Origin: Sarcophilus harrisii
Taxonomy: Eukaryota > Chordata > Mammalia > Dasyuromorphia > Dasyuridae
Direction: 5' to 3'
Assembly: GCF_902635505.1 (NCBI RefSeq)
Contig: NC_045432.1
Span: 77,613,051 to 77,677,050, forward strand
DNA length: 64,000 nt
Below are positions 11,101-20,609 of this stretch, one piece after another. The notes beneath the pieces are model-generated. The model ran no database searches, was not told the DNA's origin, and worked only from the letters and a program-made list of their open reading frames with translations. Positions within the stretch are counted from its first letter, which is position 1. Each line of letters opens with the position of its first letter. Position numbers and translations under genes: made by a program.

Positions 11101-14100
11101 ACTCTTCCTCTCCCTCTTCCCTTTTCTTCATCTCTTTGCTCTTCCCTCTCCTTTTTGCCTCTTGTCCCTCTTTTGAACACCCAGAGAAGTGTTTGCACAA
11201 ACAAAATAATGGTATGATTTTAAATATGGCTGCTAAATTTCCTGCCTTTCCATAGGTGGGGAGAAGGGAAATTAAGAGTCAATTTTAAAAAACTAAAGCT
11301 AAAAGTCTCTTCCTCTCCCTCTGTCCTTTTTCTTCATCTCTTTGCTCTTCCCTCTCTTTCTGTCTCTCTGTCCCTCTCGTTGAACACTCAGAGCAAGTGT
11401 TTGCACAAACAAAATAATGGTATGAGTTTACATATATGGCTGCTAGTATATTTCCTGCCTTTCCATAGGTGGGGGAGAAGTGGGAGAATTAAACTCAATT
11501 TTTAAAAAACTAAGCTAAATTCTCTTCCCTCCCTCTGTCCTTTTTTCATCTCTTTGTCCCCTCTCTCTTTCTCATTGAACCTCAACAATGTTTGCAAAAA
11601 ACAAAATAATGGTATATTTTACATATATGGCTGCTAGTATATTTCCTGCCTTTCCATAGGTGGGGAGAAGTGGGGAGAATTAAAAGAGCTCAATTTTTTA
11701 AAACTAAAATAAAACTCTCTTCCTCTCCTCTGTCCTTTTTTTCATCTCTTTTGCTCTTCCCTCTCTTTCTTCTCCTGTCCCTCTCTTGAACCTAGACAAG
11801 TTTTGCACAAACAAAATAATGGTATGAGTTTCTTATGGCTGCTAGTATATTTCCTGCCTTTCCATAGGTGGGGAAGTGGGAGGGAATTAAATCAATTTTT
11901 TAAAAACTAATGCCAAAAATCTCTTCCTCTCCCTCTGTCCCTTTTCTTCATCTCTTTGCTCTTCCCTCTCCCCATCTCTCCCCCTCTCTCTCTGACTCAA
12001 TACTCAGAGCAAGTGTTTTTAAAAACAAAATAATGGCATGGTTTCCTATGTATGGATGCTAGCATATTTCCTGCCTTTCCATAGGTGGGGGAGAAGTGGG
12101 AGGGAATTAAGAGCTCAATTTTTTAAAACTAAAGCTAAAAGTCTCTTCCTCTCCCTCTGTCCTTTTTCTTGATCTCTTTTGCTCTTCCCTCTCTTTCTGT
12201 CTCTCTGTCCCTCTCGTTGAACACTCAGAGCAAGTGTTTGCACAAACAAAATAATGGTATGAGTTTACATATATGGCTGCTAGTATATTTCCTGCCTTTC
12301 CATAGGTGGGGGAGAAGTGGGAGAGAATTAAGAGCTCAATTTTTTAAAAAACTAAAGCTAAAAGTCTCTTCCTCTCCCTCTGTCCTTTTTCTTCATCTCT
12401 TTGCTCTTCCCTCTCTTTCTGTCTCTCTGTCCCTCTCGTTGAACACTCAGAGCAAGTGTTTGTAAAAACAAAATAATGGTATGATTTTACATGTATGGCT
12501 GATAGCATATTTCCTGCCTTTCCACAGGTGGGGGAGAGGTGGGAGGGAAGAACTCAATTTTTTTTTAAAAAACTAAAGCTAAGACTACTGGGCTTATTCT
12601 CCAAGGAGATACTAAAAAGGGAAAGGGACCTGTATGTGCCAAAATGTTTGTGGCAGCCCTCTTTGTAGTGGCCAGAGACTGGAAACTCAGTGGATGCCCA
12701 TCAACTGGAGAATGGCTGGGTAAACTCTGGTATATGAATGTTATGGAATATTATTGTTCGGTAAGAAATGAGCAGCAGGAGGATTTCAGAGAGGCCTGGA
12801 GAGACTGACACAAACTGATGCTGAGGGAAATGAGCAGAACCAGGAGATCATTATATACGTCAACAATGATACTATATGAAGATGTGTATTCTGATGGAAG
12901 GGGATTTCTTTGACAAAGAGACCTAATTCAGTTTTAACTGCTCAATGATGGACAGAAGCAGCTACACCCAGAGAAAGAACACTGGGAAATGAATTTAAAC
13001 TGTTTGCATTTTGGTTTTTCTTCCCAGGTTATTTTTACCTTCTGAATCCAATTCTTCCTGTGCAACAAGAGAACTGTTGGGTTCTGCACACATAGATTGT
13101 ATCTAGGATATACTACGACATATTCAACATGTATAGGACTGCTTGCCATCTGGGGCAGGGGGTGGAGGGAGGGAGGGGAAAAATCGGAACAGAAGTGAGT
13201 GCAAGGGATAATGTTGTAAAAAATTACCCTGGCATGGGTTCTGGCCATAAAAAGTTATTATAATAAAAAATAAAATAAAATTTAAAAACCAAACCAAACA
13301 AAAACTAAAGCTAAGAATCTCTTCCTCTCCCTCTGTCCCTTTTCTTCATCTCTTTGCTCTTCCCTCTCCCCATCTCTCCCCCTCTCTCTCTGACTCAATA
13401 CTCAGAGCAAGTGTTTTTAAAAACAAAATAATGGCATGGTTTCCTATGTATGGCTGATAGCATATTTTCTGCTTTATCCACAGGTGGGGGAGAGGCAAGA
13501 GGGAAGTACGAACTCCATTTTTAAAAAAACTAAAGCTAAAAGTCTCTTCCTCTCCCTCTGTCCTTTTTCTTCATCTCTTTGCTCTTCCCTCTCTCTCTGT
13601 CTCTCATTGAACACTCAGAGCAAGTGTTTGCAAAAACAAAATAATGGTATGATTTCACATATGTGACTGATAGCATATTTTCTGCCTTTCCACAGGTGGG
13701 GGAGAGGTGGGAGGAAGAGAATTCAGAGCTCAATTTTTTAAAACTAAAGTTACAAATCTCTTCCTCTCCCTCTGTCCTTTTTCTTCATCTCTTTGCTCTT
13801 CCCTCTCTCCCTCTCTTTCTGTCTCTGTGACTCAATACTCAGAGCAAGTGTTTGCAAAAACAAAATAATGGCATGGTTTCATATGTATCACTTATCAGTC
13901 ATATCATATTTCCTGCCTTCTCAATAGGTGGGGGAGAGGCAGGAGGGAGAAAATTAAGAACTCAATTTTTTTAAACTAAAGCTGAAAATCTTTTCGTCTC
14001 CTTCCATCCCTTTTCTTCATCTCTCTGCTCTTCCCTTCCCCCATCTCTCTGTCAACACTCAGAGCAACTGTTTGCAAAAACAAAAAACTGGCAGGATTTC

Positions 14101-14490
14101 ACATTTATGATTGATATATTTCTTGCCTTCTCAATGGGTGGGGGAGAGGTGGGAGAGAATTAAGAACTCATCTTTTCTTTTTTTTTAAACTAAAGCTAAA
14201 ATTCTCTTCCTTTCCCTCCATTCCTTTTTTTCATCTCTGTGCTCTTTGCTCTCCCCATCTATGTCTCCTCTCTCTTTCTCTCGACACTCAGGGAGATTAT
14301 TTGCAAAAACAAAAAACTGGCAGGATTTTACATTTATGATTGATATATTTCTTGCCTTCTCAATGGGTGGGGGAGAGAATTAAGAACTCATTTAAAAAAA
14401 AATACTAAAACTAAAATTCTCTTCCTTTCCCTCCATTCCTTTTTTTCATCTCGGTGTGCTTTGCTCTCCCCATCTCTGTCTCCTGTCTCC

Positions 14491-14521
<31 letters not shown>

Positions 14522-17500
14522 GTGTGTTTTTCTCTCTCTCTCTCTGTCTCTCTCAACACACAGGGAGATCATTTGCAAAAACCAAAAACTGGCAGGATTT
14601 TACATTTATGAGTGATATATTTCTTGCCTTCTCAATGGGTGGGGGAGAGGTGGGAGAGAATTAAGAACTCAATTTTTTTTAAACTAAAGCTAAAATTCTC
14701 TTCCTTTCCCTCCATTCCTCTTCTTCATGTCTGTGTTCTTTGCTCTCCCCATCTCTCTCTCTCTCTCTGAACACTCAGAGCGATTGTTTGCAAAAACAAA
14801 AAAACTGGCAGGATTTCACATTTATGATTGATATATTTCTTGCCTTCTCAATGGGTAGGGGAGAGGGGAGAGGGAGAGAAGAACTCAAATTTTTTAAAAC
14901 TAAAGCTAAAAATAAATAAATAACAAATTTGGAGGGAAATTACCGTGGTGAAGGAACAAAAGACATCAATAATTTTTTTTAAAAGTTCATTTGACTCTCC
15001 ATGATTCATAAAGAAATGTACATTTAAGAAGTTCAAAAATTTCTCATTTGAATAAAAAGAAAATATTTTAAAAAATCCTAGTCCATGAGTGCACAGACGT
15101 GGAGGACAGGATGTGATCAGAGAGCTGTATGCCAGGGAAAGAACAGGCTCCCCTAGTGGGCCAAAATGCTCCCCCAGCTTCTCCACTGGGAAGCCCTCCT
15201 GTGCAGAAACAAGAGATCATGGACAAAAATAACAAAATTGAGGATGTAGCTTTTTATGTACCGGGGCCAGTTATCAAATGTTACAACTCCCTTTCTGCCC
15301 TGTCCATAACCCACTGAATCCGGATGAGAGGAGTTATCTAGTAGTGATCCCAACGCCAGCAAGGGAGGTCTAAGGAAAAGTGGCTTTGGCTGCAGGTCAG
15401 GCAAGTGTCAACGTTTACCGTATCTGGTGCTGAGTGAGGACTGCCCGGCCTTCGCTGTCCAGGGCCCGCAGCTCATCTTCAGTGAACTCCTCCGTGTTTC
15501 CATACGCGCCCACGGCACCCTCGTGATTGGTTAGGAGGTTGGTCAGGCCTTCCTCGGCTGCCCCTGGAGTGGCGTTATTTTTACAGAAGGTGGCCACACC
15601 TGGCGGAATGAGGGACACAAAGAGAGGATGAGCCACAGAATGAATGCTAAAAGAAAAATGGACCCCAAACTCTCTGAGCTTGGAAAGTCAACAGCTCTAG
15701 GCTCGTTAATTTGGTTTTTTTGGAGGGGGGGAGGAGGACTGACCTACAGAAAAGGGACCCATCCATGAGCAGGAGAGTTCATGTGAAGAGAGGCAGGCAA
15801 TTGATGGATCAACACTCAGTACCATGCTAAAGTGGGGGAGAAAGGCCAAAATAGTCCCTGCCCCGGGTGTGGAGTGATCAGCTATGAATGACTTGGCCAT
15901 TCTCAGCAATACAATCATCCAAGGCTATTCTGAAGAACTTAGGATGAAAAATGGTGTCCAGACCCAGAGAAAGGACTGATTGCCTCTGGATACAAACAGA
16001 AGCATTCTTTTTTGAAAACTATTTTTTGAGGGTTTTTTTTGGGGGGAGATCTATGTTTTCTTGTGAAACATAATGTTTTGCACACCGTCACAGGTGCCTT
16101 CTCATGAGGGGGTGTGTGGGGAGGAAGGGAAGAATCTGGAACTCAAAGTTTTTTAAAAAATGTAAAAAATTGTTTGCCATGGAAGTGGGGAAAAATGAAA
16201 TAATCCAAAGATAGTCCCTGCCCTCAAGAAGCTTACATTTCAGTGAGGGAGACGGGGATGTAAATAATTAATAACATACAAGATACATAGAGTGGAGACA
16301 GAAGGTATTTTGGAGAGGAAAATTAGGGAGACAGCTGGATGTAGCAGTGGACAGAGTGTTAGGATTGGAGGCAGGAAGATGTGAGTTCAAATCCGGCCTC
16401 CAGCCATTTACTAGCTGTGTGAACTTGGGCGGGTCACTTTACCTGTTTGCCCTCTCAAAAGGGGAAAATAAAAGCATATTCCTCCCAGAGTATTTGTGAG
16501 AGCCAAAGTAGATAATATGTGTAAAGCCCTTAGTTCAGTGTCTGACATACAGTGGGTGCTTACTAAATGCGTGGCCCTTTCCCTAGCACCCAGGGACATC
16601 AGGAATGGCTTCCTGGACAAAGCAGCAGTCTCGAGGGATGCGAGTTGAAGAGGAAGTGAGGTGATGAGGCAAAATTAGATAGCACCTTCTGCACCCACAA
16701 TGCCTCACCTGTGGGAGGAAGGGAGGAGATGGTTTTTTTCTTGGGGCCAAGTTCAGTCATTATAATTTCTCAGATTTCATTGTTTGGTTATTCCTTCCAC
16801 TTACACGGCCGTGGAGTCCAACTCCTTCATTTTACAGAATGGGAAGTTCTGGACTAGAGGAAGGGAAAAGGACTTGCCAATGCCTCACAAGAGTAAATCT
16901 GGGTACAGAACCAGGGTTCAAATCCCCATCCTCTGCCTTCAAATCAATCCTTTCTTCCCATTGCCCTCAGCCTGCCGTTCCTAGCATTACAGATCCCTCC
17001 ATTTTAAGTGTCTTGTTAGTGATTTTTGGTTATAATTCTTGGCCTCCCCTCCCTGACATTATTGACACTGGCACTGTAGGCCTAGGCCAAAGAAAGTCCT
17101 TTCTAGGAAGTGGTTTAGTATAGAAAGAGCCAACAGCTGTTGTCCTCCAGGACAAACGGGGTGTCACTCCTGGATTCTGCCTCACCCTCCGGTGCTTTGG
17201 GGCACACTGAGCTCTTTCCTCACCACACCTGTGGGGCAGGTGGGATTCATTATTCCCATTTTACAGAGGCTAAGGGGAAGCTCAGATAACCAGGATCACA
17301 GCTTATATCAGAGCTTCTCAAAGGGTGACACGGAGATTCCAAGGACTCCCTGAGGTCAAAGCCATTTTCATAATAATATGGAAATGTTTTACTTTCTAAT
17401 ATAGCAACTCTTCATAGATCCAATACCTGTGAAGAGAAGCTCTTTAGGGGGGTCCAAAAAGTCCGAGAACCCTAATTCTGTTAACAGGATTATAGGGTGA

Positions 17501-19436
17501 AGAAGTGAAAAGGCCTGTAGCGACCATCTAATCTAACTCCTTCATGTTATAAAGGGGAAAGTGAGGTTCAGAGAAGGGAAGAAACTTTCCTCAAATGGCA
17601 AAGTCCATGGTGGTAGCAGGGCTGGGTGGTGAAGTAGACAGAGGGGTGGATTTCAGCTAAGAAGATCTGAGGTCAAACCCAGCCTTCGCTGGGTGGCCCC
17701 AAACATGTCAATGAACTGCTCCGTGCCTCAGTTCCCCTATCTGTGAAGTGGGGACCCTAATTTCCCAGGGTTGTTGGGAGGATCAAATGAGATCATATTT
17801 ATAAAGAGCTAGCTAGCTTTTATTATCTAAGCTCACCAACTGAAATGTCTTTCTTTTTTCCTGAGGCAATTGGGGTTAAGTGACTTGCCCAGGGTCGCAC
17901 AGCCAGGAAGTGTGAAGTGTCTGAGGCCACATTTGAACTCAGGTCCTCCTGACTTCAGGGCTGGTGCTCTGTCCACTGCACCCCCTAGCTGCCCCTTATC
18001 TGAGATGTCTCGAGGAGGAAGCTGGATTATATGCAGTTCACTGTCCTACTGCTAAAGAGCTGAAAGGCTTGGAGATGAGCTAATCCTACCCCCTTCATTT
18101 CAGAGGAGGAAACTGAGGCCCAGGAAAGGACTGCAGGGTCATAGACTCTAAGGAGCTTAAAAGGTGTTCTCATTCAAGCTTCTAAGGCTACAGACGGGGC
18201 AAGGAGACCCCAGAAAGGGGAAGGGATTTGGGACACAAAACAGCAAGAGTGGAAAGGGACCTTAAAAAATTTCAGTCCCAAGTTTGAGTTTTCAGTGACT
18301 GACTCAGAGTCAAGGATCATTTGGATCAGAAAAAAAAATTCAACCCAGATTCTTGGGTATTCCCCCAACTGATTATTTTTTTCCCCTCAGTGTTTAAACT
18401 CTTCTAAAAAAAATCAAAGTATGAGTGCTCTAATAATAGTAGCGGTAATTATGAACACAGCACCTGTTTCTTGCTCAAAAACTTGGATGGGCGGTACCCA
18501 GTGCGAGTCTCGTTACCCCGTGGGAAACCACGGCTCCACAAAGTTCAGGACGGATGTCTAGACCTTCCCAGCCTCCCAGATCCCCCCACACACCTGAGTA
18601 GCCACTGCGACCTCGACTGAAGCTAAAGTAGGAGCTGTATCCCTCCACGATGGCCAGGGGCTCTTCCAGCAGGTCCCCTGGGGGGACAGAGAAGGAATAG
18701 CCACTGTGGGTAGGCTCTGGAGCCACAACCCTGCCCCCTGCAAGGCTGGCCAGAGGAAGTGCCTGGCTCCCTGACCAAAGCCAGACTGCCCTGAGTTGGG
18801 GGCAACCCATGACAGAGGGTCAGCTCTGGGCCAGTTGGGGGAGAGAGGGCAGGAGTTCAGTGGAGGGGGGGGGGCGGGGGAGACGATCCTGGGGAACTTT
18901 TTGGCTCATCGGAGTCTGGTGGGGCTGACTTGGCGGGGGCACGGGGGTCAGTGTGGTGCTTTGGGGAGGAAGTGACCTTTAGGGTCAGAGGAAGGGTCAG
19001 AGCGTGTCTCTTGGCAGTGGCTCGGAGAAGAGTAGGAGGATGCTATCCTCTCTGGGGCAGGGCAGATGTGGGAGGGGGAGTGTCTGTAGGTAGGGGAGCG
19101 CGCCTCCTAGCGGGCAGGTAGCGCGGGCGGGGTAAGGTGGAAGGGGAGGGGCAATGACCTTTGGGGGGCAGAGAGAGGCTGAGAAGGGGGATCCAGTCCT
19201 GGGCGGGCGTAGAGAGCAGACCAGATCTCCTGGGAGGGTCTCCTGGGGAAAGGCCGGGGCTGGTGGGGGGCCTCGGGGTGGGAGGGGCGGGGTGTGGGGT
19301 GGGGCACGCCTCAGTTCTCACGAGTGACTCGGGTCTCCTGTAGGCAGGTCACATCGGCCCCCAGGGAATCGAGCAGGCGTCTCAGGGCCTCGGGCGATCG
19401 CCGGATCCCATTTATGTTCCAGCTCACCAGCCGCAT
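1300..19436 (-). CDS. APEX2: APEX2, DNA-(apurinic/apyrimidinic site) endonuclease 2
   Basis: Six coding exons, minus strand: 19436-19322, 18677-18594, 15599-15419, 5024-4878, 3918-3849 and 2154-1300. They total 1452 nt (483 residues plus stop); all introns are GT-AG and all phases fit (1,1,2,2,0). The protein is a nuclear class II AP endonuclease and 3' phosphodiesterase/exonuclease of the exonuclease III fold, acting in PCNA-linked base excision repair and ATR-Chk1 signalling. Seen: start MRLVSWNINGIRR with N7; catalytic E34 in LQET; INVYCPH; G-D183-V-N185 in ILGDVNTSH; D285-H286 in GSDHCPVG; PIP box QLSLLRFF (365-372); Zf-GRF domain about 429-474 with GRQFY and spaced Cys/His ligands. The start was chosen by family alignment, although the frame stays open upstream. 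Human APEX2 is 518 residues; this one lacks about 13 residues after the first motif and has a shorter linker. No damage is seen. The promoter lies in a CpG-rich region. Confidence 0.96.
2155..3848 (-). other. APEX2 intron 5 with SINE remnants
   Basis: Besides the WSINE1-like copy listed separately, it holds MIR-like pieces: about 2270-2345 on the minus strand (ACAAAGGAGGAAAATGAGGC), about 2395-2465 on the plus strand (GGTTTCCTCCTTTGTAAAGT) and about 3430-3540 (CTCATTTTACAGAAAGGGAA). The rest, including 2475-3200, shows nothing I can assign. Confidence 0.6.
3229..3372 (+). repeat. WSINE1-like tRNA-derived SINE
   Basis: Head TGCAGTGGATAGAGCACCAG with pol III A-box-like and GAGTTCAAATC B-box-like motifs, followed by the TGTGACTCTGGGCAAGTCAC tail and a short A-rich end. 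This is the common marsupial tRNA-derived SINE. Confidence 0.85.
3849..3918 (-). CDS. APEX2: APEX2 coding exon 5
   Basis: 70 nt encoding HVIILGDVNTSHQPLDH, which contains the catalytic Asp and Asn. Acceptor TTTCCCAG, donor GTGAGG; phase 2 to 0. Confidence 0.95.
3919..4877 (-). other. APEX2 intron 4
   Basis: C-rich and G-rich runs. A MIR-like segment lies at about 4600-4740 (GGAAGGAACCTCAGAGACCT then AGGAAATGAGG). Overlapping open frames at 3944-4466 are GC-rich chance frames without domains. Confidence 0.5.
4878..5024 (-). CDS. APEX2: APEX2 coding exon 4
   Basis: 147 nt encoding TLTIINVYCPHADPDKPERL and the following helix RFYRLLQLRAEALL. The first possible acceptor, CGGCAG, keeps the phase; a later AG eight bases downstream would not match the family. 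The donor is GTAAGA. Confidence 0.94.
5549..5700. repeat. (TC)n then AT-rich microsatellite
   Basis: A (TC)n run at about 5549-5578 passes into TATATAATTAATAATTAATA-like sequence and TAATAATAAATAAATA to about 5700. Simple repeat; the Tyr/Ile-rich open frame across it has no meaning. Confidence 0.85.
6015..6575 (+). repeat. Interspersed repeat 'family A', copy 1
   Basis: Matches 36790-37415 on the opposite strand. Shared landmarks are AAAGCTAAAATAGATTTAATC, GGGAAATGATGAGTTGG(G/T)GGAT, a TG/TA-rich middle, and an end near GTATTTAAGTTTTAAATAAA followed by an A-rich stretch. The orientation and A-rich end suggest the 3' part of a LINE-mobilised element. I cannot name the family. A (TG)n(TA)n microsatellite at about 6240-6290 is inside it. 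Confidence 0.6.
6820..8520 (+). mobile_element. Half-L1 (HAL1)-like element, decayed
   Basis: A decayed L1 ORF1p-like stretch (6831-7148) contains EIIKANEPEILEPEGEIEIQ and KSPRNT, followed by CAAGCGGCCAAAAGGAAACA and GGAATATGATATTCCGGAGG, i.e. the C-terminal part of ORF1. Without any reverse transcriptase it runs into L1 3'-end sequence from about 7890 (TTTCTCTGATAAAGGTCTCA). An ORF1 body joined directly to an L1 3' region is the layout of HAL1 elements. An internally deleted L1 is the alternative. Confidence 0.55.
8545..8600 (-). repeat. WSINE1-like tail fragment (antisense)
   Basis: T-rich stretch followed by CCTGAGGCAATTAGGGTTAA, the reverse complement of the WSINE1-like 3' end. It abuts the SINE-core minisatellite. 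Confidence 0.55.
8600..8935 (+). repeat. 52-bp minisatellite made from a SINE core
   Basis: Six copies of a ~52-bp unit; GTAAAATGCT recurs near 8656, 8708, 8760, 8811, 8864 and 8917. The unit contains CTGGGCAAGTCTCTTCACTT and GGTTTCCTCACCTGTAAAAT, the familiar core of MIR/MAR-type SINEs. After the last unit the rest of such a SINE follows (CAGGGTTGTTGTAAGGCTCA), so the expansion happened inside one SINE. Confidence 0.8.
9655..10110 (+). mobile_element. L1 fragment, sense
   Basis: Contains AAAGAATTTCAACTAAATGA, ATCTTTGTATCAAATATCTC and GAATGCTCCGAATCATTAAT, which I recall as parts of the marsupial L1 3' half. The tandem array begins shortly after it. Confidence 0.5.
10180..14910 (+). repeat. 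~222-bp tandem array derived from an L1 3' tail
   Basis: About 18 units. The anchor GCAAGTGTTT or its variants recurs near 10311, 10536, 10756, 10978, 11186, 11393, 11588, 11795, 12009, 12230, 12452, then after an L1 insertion at 13407, 13625, 13848, 14065, 14292, 14565 and 14780. Each unit has a pyrimidine-rich half (CTCTTCCTCTCCCTCTGTCC) and a half resembling a marsupial L1 3' UTR (CATATTTCCTGCCTTTCC, GGTGGGGGAGAGGTGGGAGG, AACTCAATTTTTT, ACTAAAGCTAAA). Units near the right end diverge more. It lies inside APEX2 intron 3. Open frames of around 100 codons repeating here are by-products. Confidence 0.88.
12585..13299 (+). mobile_element. L1 3'-end insertion inside the tandem array
   Basis: A 5'-truncated sense L1: GCCCATCAACTGGAGAATGG, CTGATGCTGAGGGAAATGAG, then GTTATTATAATAAAAAATAA and an A-rich tail. 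It is bounded by AAAAACTAAAGCTAAGA at 12568-12584 and again at 13300-13316, a 17-bp target-site duplication taken from an array unit. The array therefore predates this insertion. Confidence 0.85.
15419..15599 (-). CDS. APEX2: APEX2 coding exon 3
   Basis: 181 nt encoding GVATFCKNNATP through LRALDSEGRAVLTQHQIR, a close match to human APEX2. The acceptor is CCGCCAG and the donor GTAAAC; phase changes from 1 to 2. Confidence 0.95.
15885..16190 (+). mobile_element. L1 3' end, sense
   Basis: CTCAGCAATACAATCATCCA, TCCAGACCCAGAGAAAGGAC, then GGAACTCAAAGTTTTTTAAA: the last 300 bp of a marsupial L1. Confidence 0.75.
16328..16575 (+). repeat. tRNA-headed SINE with MAR/MIR-like tail
   Basis: GCAGTGGACAGAGTGTTAGG and GAGTTCAAATCCGGCCTCCA form the tRNA-like head; the tail has TCTGACATACAGTGGGTGCTTACTAAATGC-like sequence common to MIR/MAR SINEs. 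Confidence 0.7.
17857..17995 (-). repeat. WSINE1-like SINE, antisense
   Basis: TGAGGCAATTGGGGTTAAGT to CACCCCCTAGCTGCCCC, a complete reverse-strand copy. It is flanked by CTGAAATGTCT (17840-17850) and CTGAGATGTCT (18000-18010), a likely 11-bp target-site duplication. Confidence 0.88.
18594..18677 (-). CDS. APEX2: APEX2 coding exon 2
   Basis: 84 nt between a CCCCCCAG acceptor and a GTGTGTGG donor. It encodes the conserved segment EEPLAIVEGYSSYFSFSRGR, almost identical to human. Phase 1 on both sides. Confidence 0.95.
18678..19321 (-). other. APEX2 intron 1, GC-rich
   Basis: Strongly G-rich on the plus strand with several CpGs; part of the CpG-rich 5' region of APEX2. It contains no recognisable repeat or gene, and the short Arg/Pro/Gly-rich frames are compositional. 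Confidence 0.55.
19322..19436 (-). CDS. APEX2: APEX2 coding exon 1
   Basis: Encodes residues 1-38 plus the first base of Arg39 and contains the Mg-binding Asn and Glu motifs (SWNINGIR, CLQETR). The donor is GTGAGA directly after ...GTCACTC. The ATG is preceded by GC-rich sequence. Confidence 0.95.
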
Positions 19437-20150
19437 GTCGCCCCGCGCTTTCTCCGTCAGCAAAGCGCGGGTGCAGGATGGGGCGGGGCGCGGCGGGGTC
19501 CGGGCGTTTGGACAGGAGAGGCCGGCCGCTTGCCAGGCGCAGGCGTAAGCGCAGGCGCACTCGGCCGGGCCCGTTGACGCCAGGGAGGGGCGTGGCGAAG
19601 GCGTGGCGAGGGAGGGACGGCGGCAGTCTTGGTTTACCTTTTCTCCCGGACCTCCGAGCTGGCATCTGGAACCTCGGAGCCCATTGACTCGAACGTCTTC
19701 CTTCTGTAGAAAGAAAAACTGGGACGTCAGAACGCAGCAGGTATTTACCGCTCGTGTTAGTCGCCAATATGACGGCTCCTCCGAGTTTGCAAAGTACTTA
19801 ATATGCATGTTCTCATTTGAGCCTCGCAGCAACCCTGTGTGATTCGGGGCCAATCCGTTCCCTAGCATCTGCTCTCACCCCCTCTGCCCCCACATTGTGG
19901 GCATCTCCTGGCTCTCGATGTCAGAATTTACCCAGCATCCTACTTGATGCCGTGATGTCCAATGAATGAAGCCTGGATTTCAAAGGTTTGTGGGATGTTG
20001 CCCCTGGAAGGTATCCCGGGCGTGTAATCCAGCCCCGGATCCTACAGGTGGGGAAAGGGAGACCCGGGGAGAGGCAGGGACGTGCCCGCGGAGCATCCCC
20101 GTGCCCGCAGGCCGGCCCCCCTCCTCGGCCGTCTCGGGTTGAATCCCATC
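19322..20150 (-). promoter_or_regulatory. CpG-rich 5' region and promoter of APEX2
   Basis: High CpG density around the start codon (for example GGCGGGGCGCGGCGGGGTCC at about 19483 and GCGCAGGCGTAAGCGCAGGC near 19540) and no TATA box at an obvious place: a housekeeping-type promoter. The exact transcription start cannot be read from the sequence. Confidence 0.65.
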
Positions 20151-20269
20151 TGGCCGGATTCGGCTTCTCAGCCAAACTACGCGAAGCCTTTTCTGAACCC
20201 GGGGGGCCCACCTCGTAGGTGGCACGGTGCGGGGGACTGGAGTGGGGAGTCGCCAAGCCCCGAGGTGAA

Positions 20270-20430
20270 ACCCACCGGGCCAATCCGGGGGCTCTCTCCG
20301 CCTCGGTTTCCTCGACTGTGAAATGGACTAATCCGAAGCATCCACCTCCCAGGGTTGCTGTCAGGATGAAATATGCGTAAGAGCACTTTGCAAACCTCGA
20401 AAGTTAGCTGTTTTTAGGATGATGAGGATG
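20270..20430 (+). repeat. MIR/MAR-type SINE tail
   Basis: CCTCGGTTTCCTCGACTGTG, CAGGGTTGCTGTCAGGATGA and AGCACTTTGCAAACCTCGAA are the conserved core and tail of this SINE class. A further MIR-like antisense stretch lies at about 19990-20110. Confidence 0.65.
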
Positions 20431-20609
20431 ATTGTTTCCTTCCTTTATCAGAGTATCTGGTGTTTACTGTGTATATAGTCTTCTGTGTTGTCTTCCTTCT
20501 TAAGTAGGGCTGTGACATTTTTATCAGGATCCCAAGGCTGTAGCAAAGTGCCTGGCACATAATAGAAACATTTTGCTGATTATCTGCAAATAAGTTTAGC
20601 TCATGGTTT

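Larger units (their letters stand above)
5025..15418 (-). other. APEX2 intron 3 (10.4 kb, repeat-filled)
   Basis: The long third intron is made mostly of repeats that are listed separately: microsatellites at 5550-5700, family-A repeat, Half-L1-like element, SINE-core minisatellite, L1 piece and the ~222-bp array. The stretches 5030-5540, 7230-7690 (part of the Half-L1 3' region), 9000-9200 and 14910-15400 hold nothing further that I can assign, apart from a MIR-like segment at about 9275-9440. Confidence 0.7.
15600..18593 (-). other. APEX2 intron 2
   Basis: Contains an L1 tail, SINEs listed separately, MIR-like pieces at about 16800-16925 (CTCCTTCATTTTACAGAATG), 17515-17600, 17625-17820 (CAGGGTTGTTGGGAGGATCA) and 18075-18130 (GAGGAGGAAACTGAGGCCCA). 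The remaining unique sequence, such as 16980-17500 and 18130-18590, shows nothing assignable. Confidence 0.65.

Noticed and set aside
10180-14910. Regularly spaced repeats resembling a CRISPR array
   Set aside because: Units are ~222 bp, contiguous and diverged, without unique spacers, and lie in a vertebrate intron.
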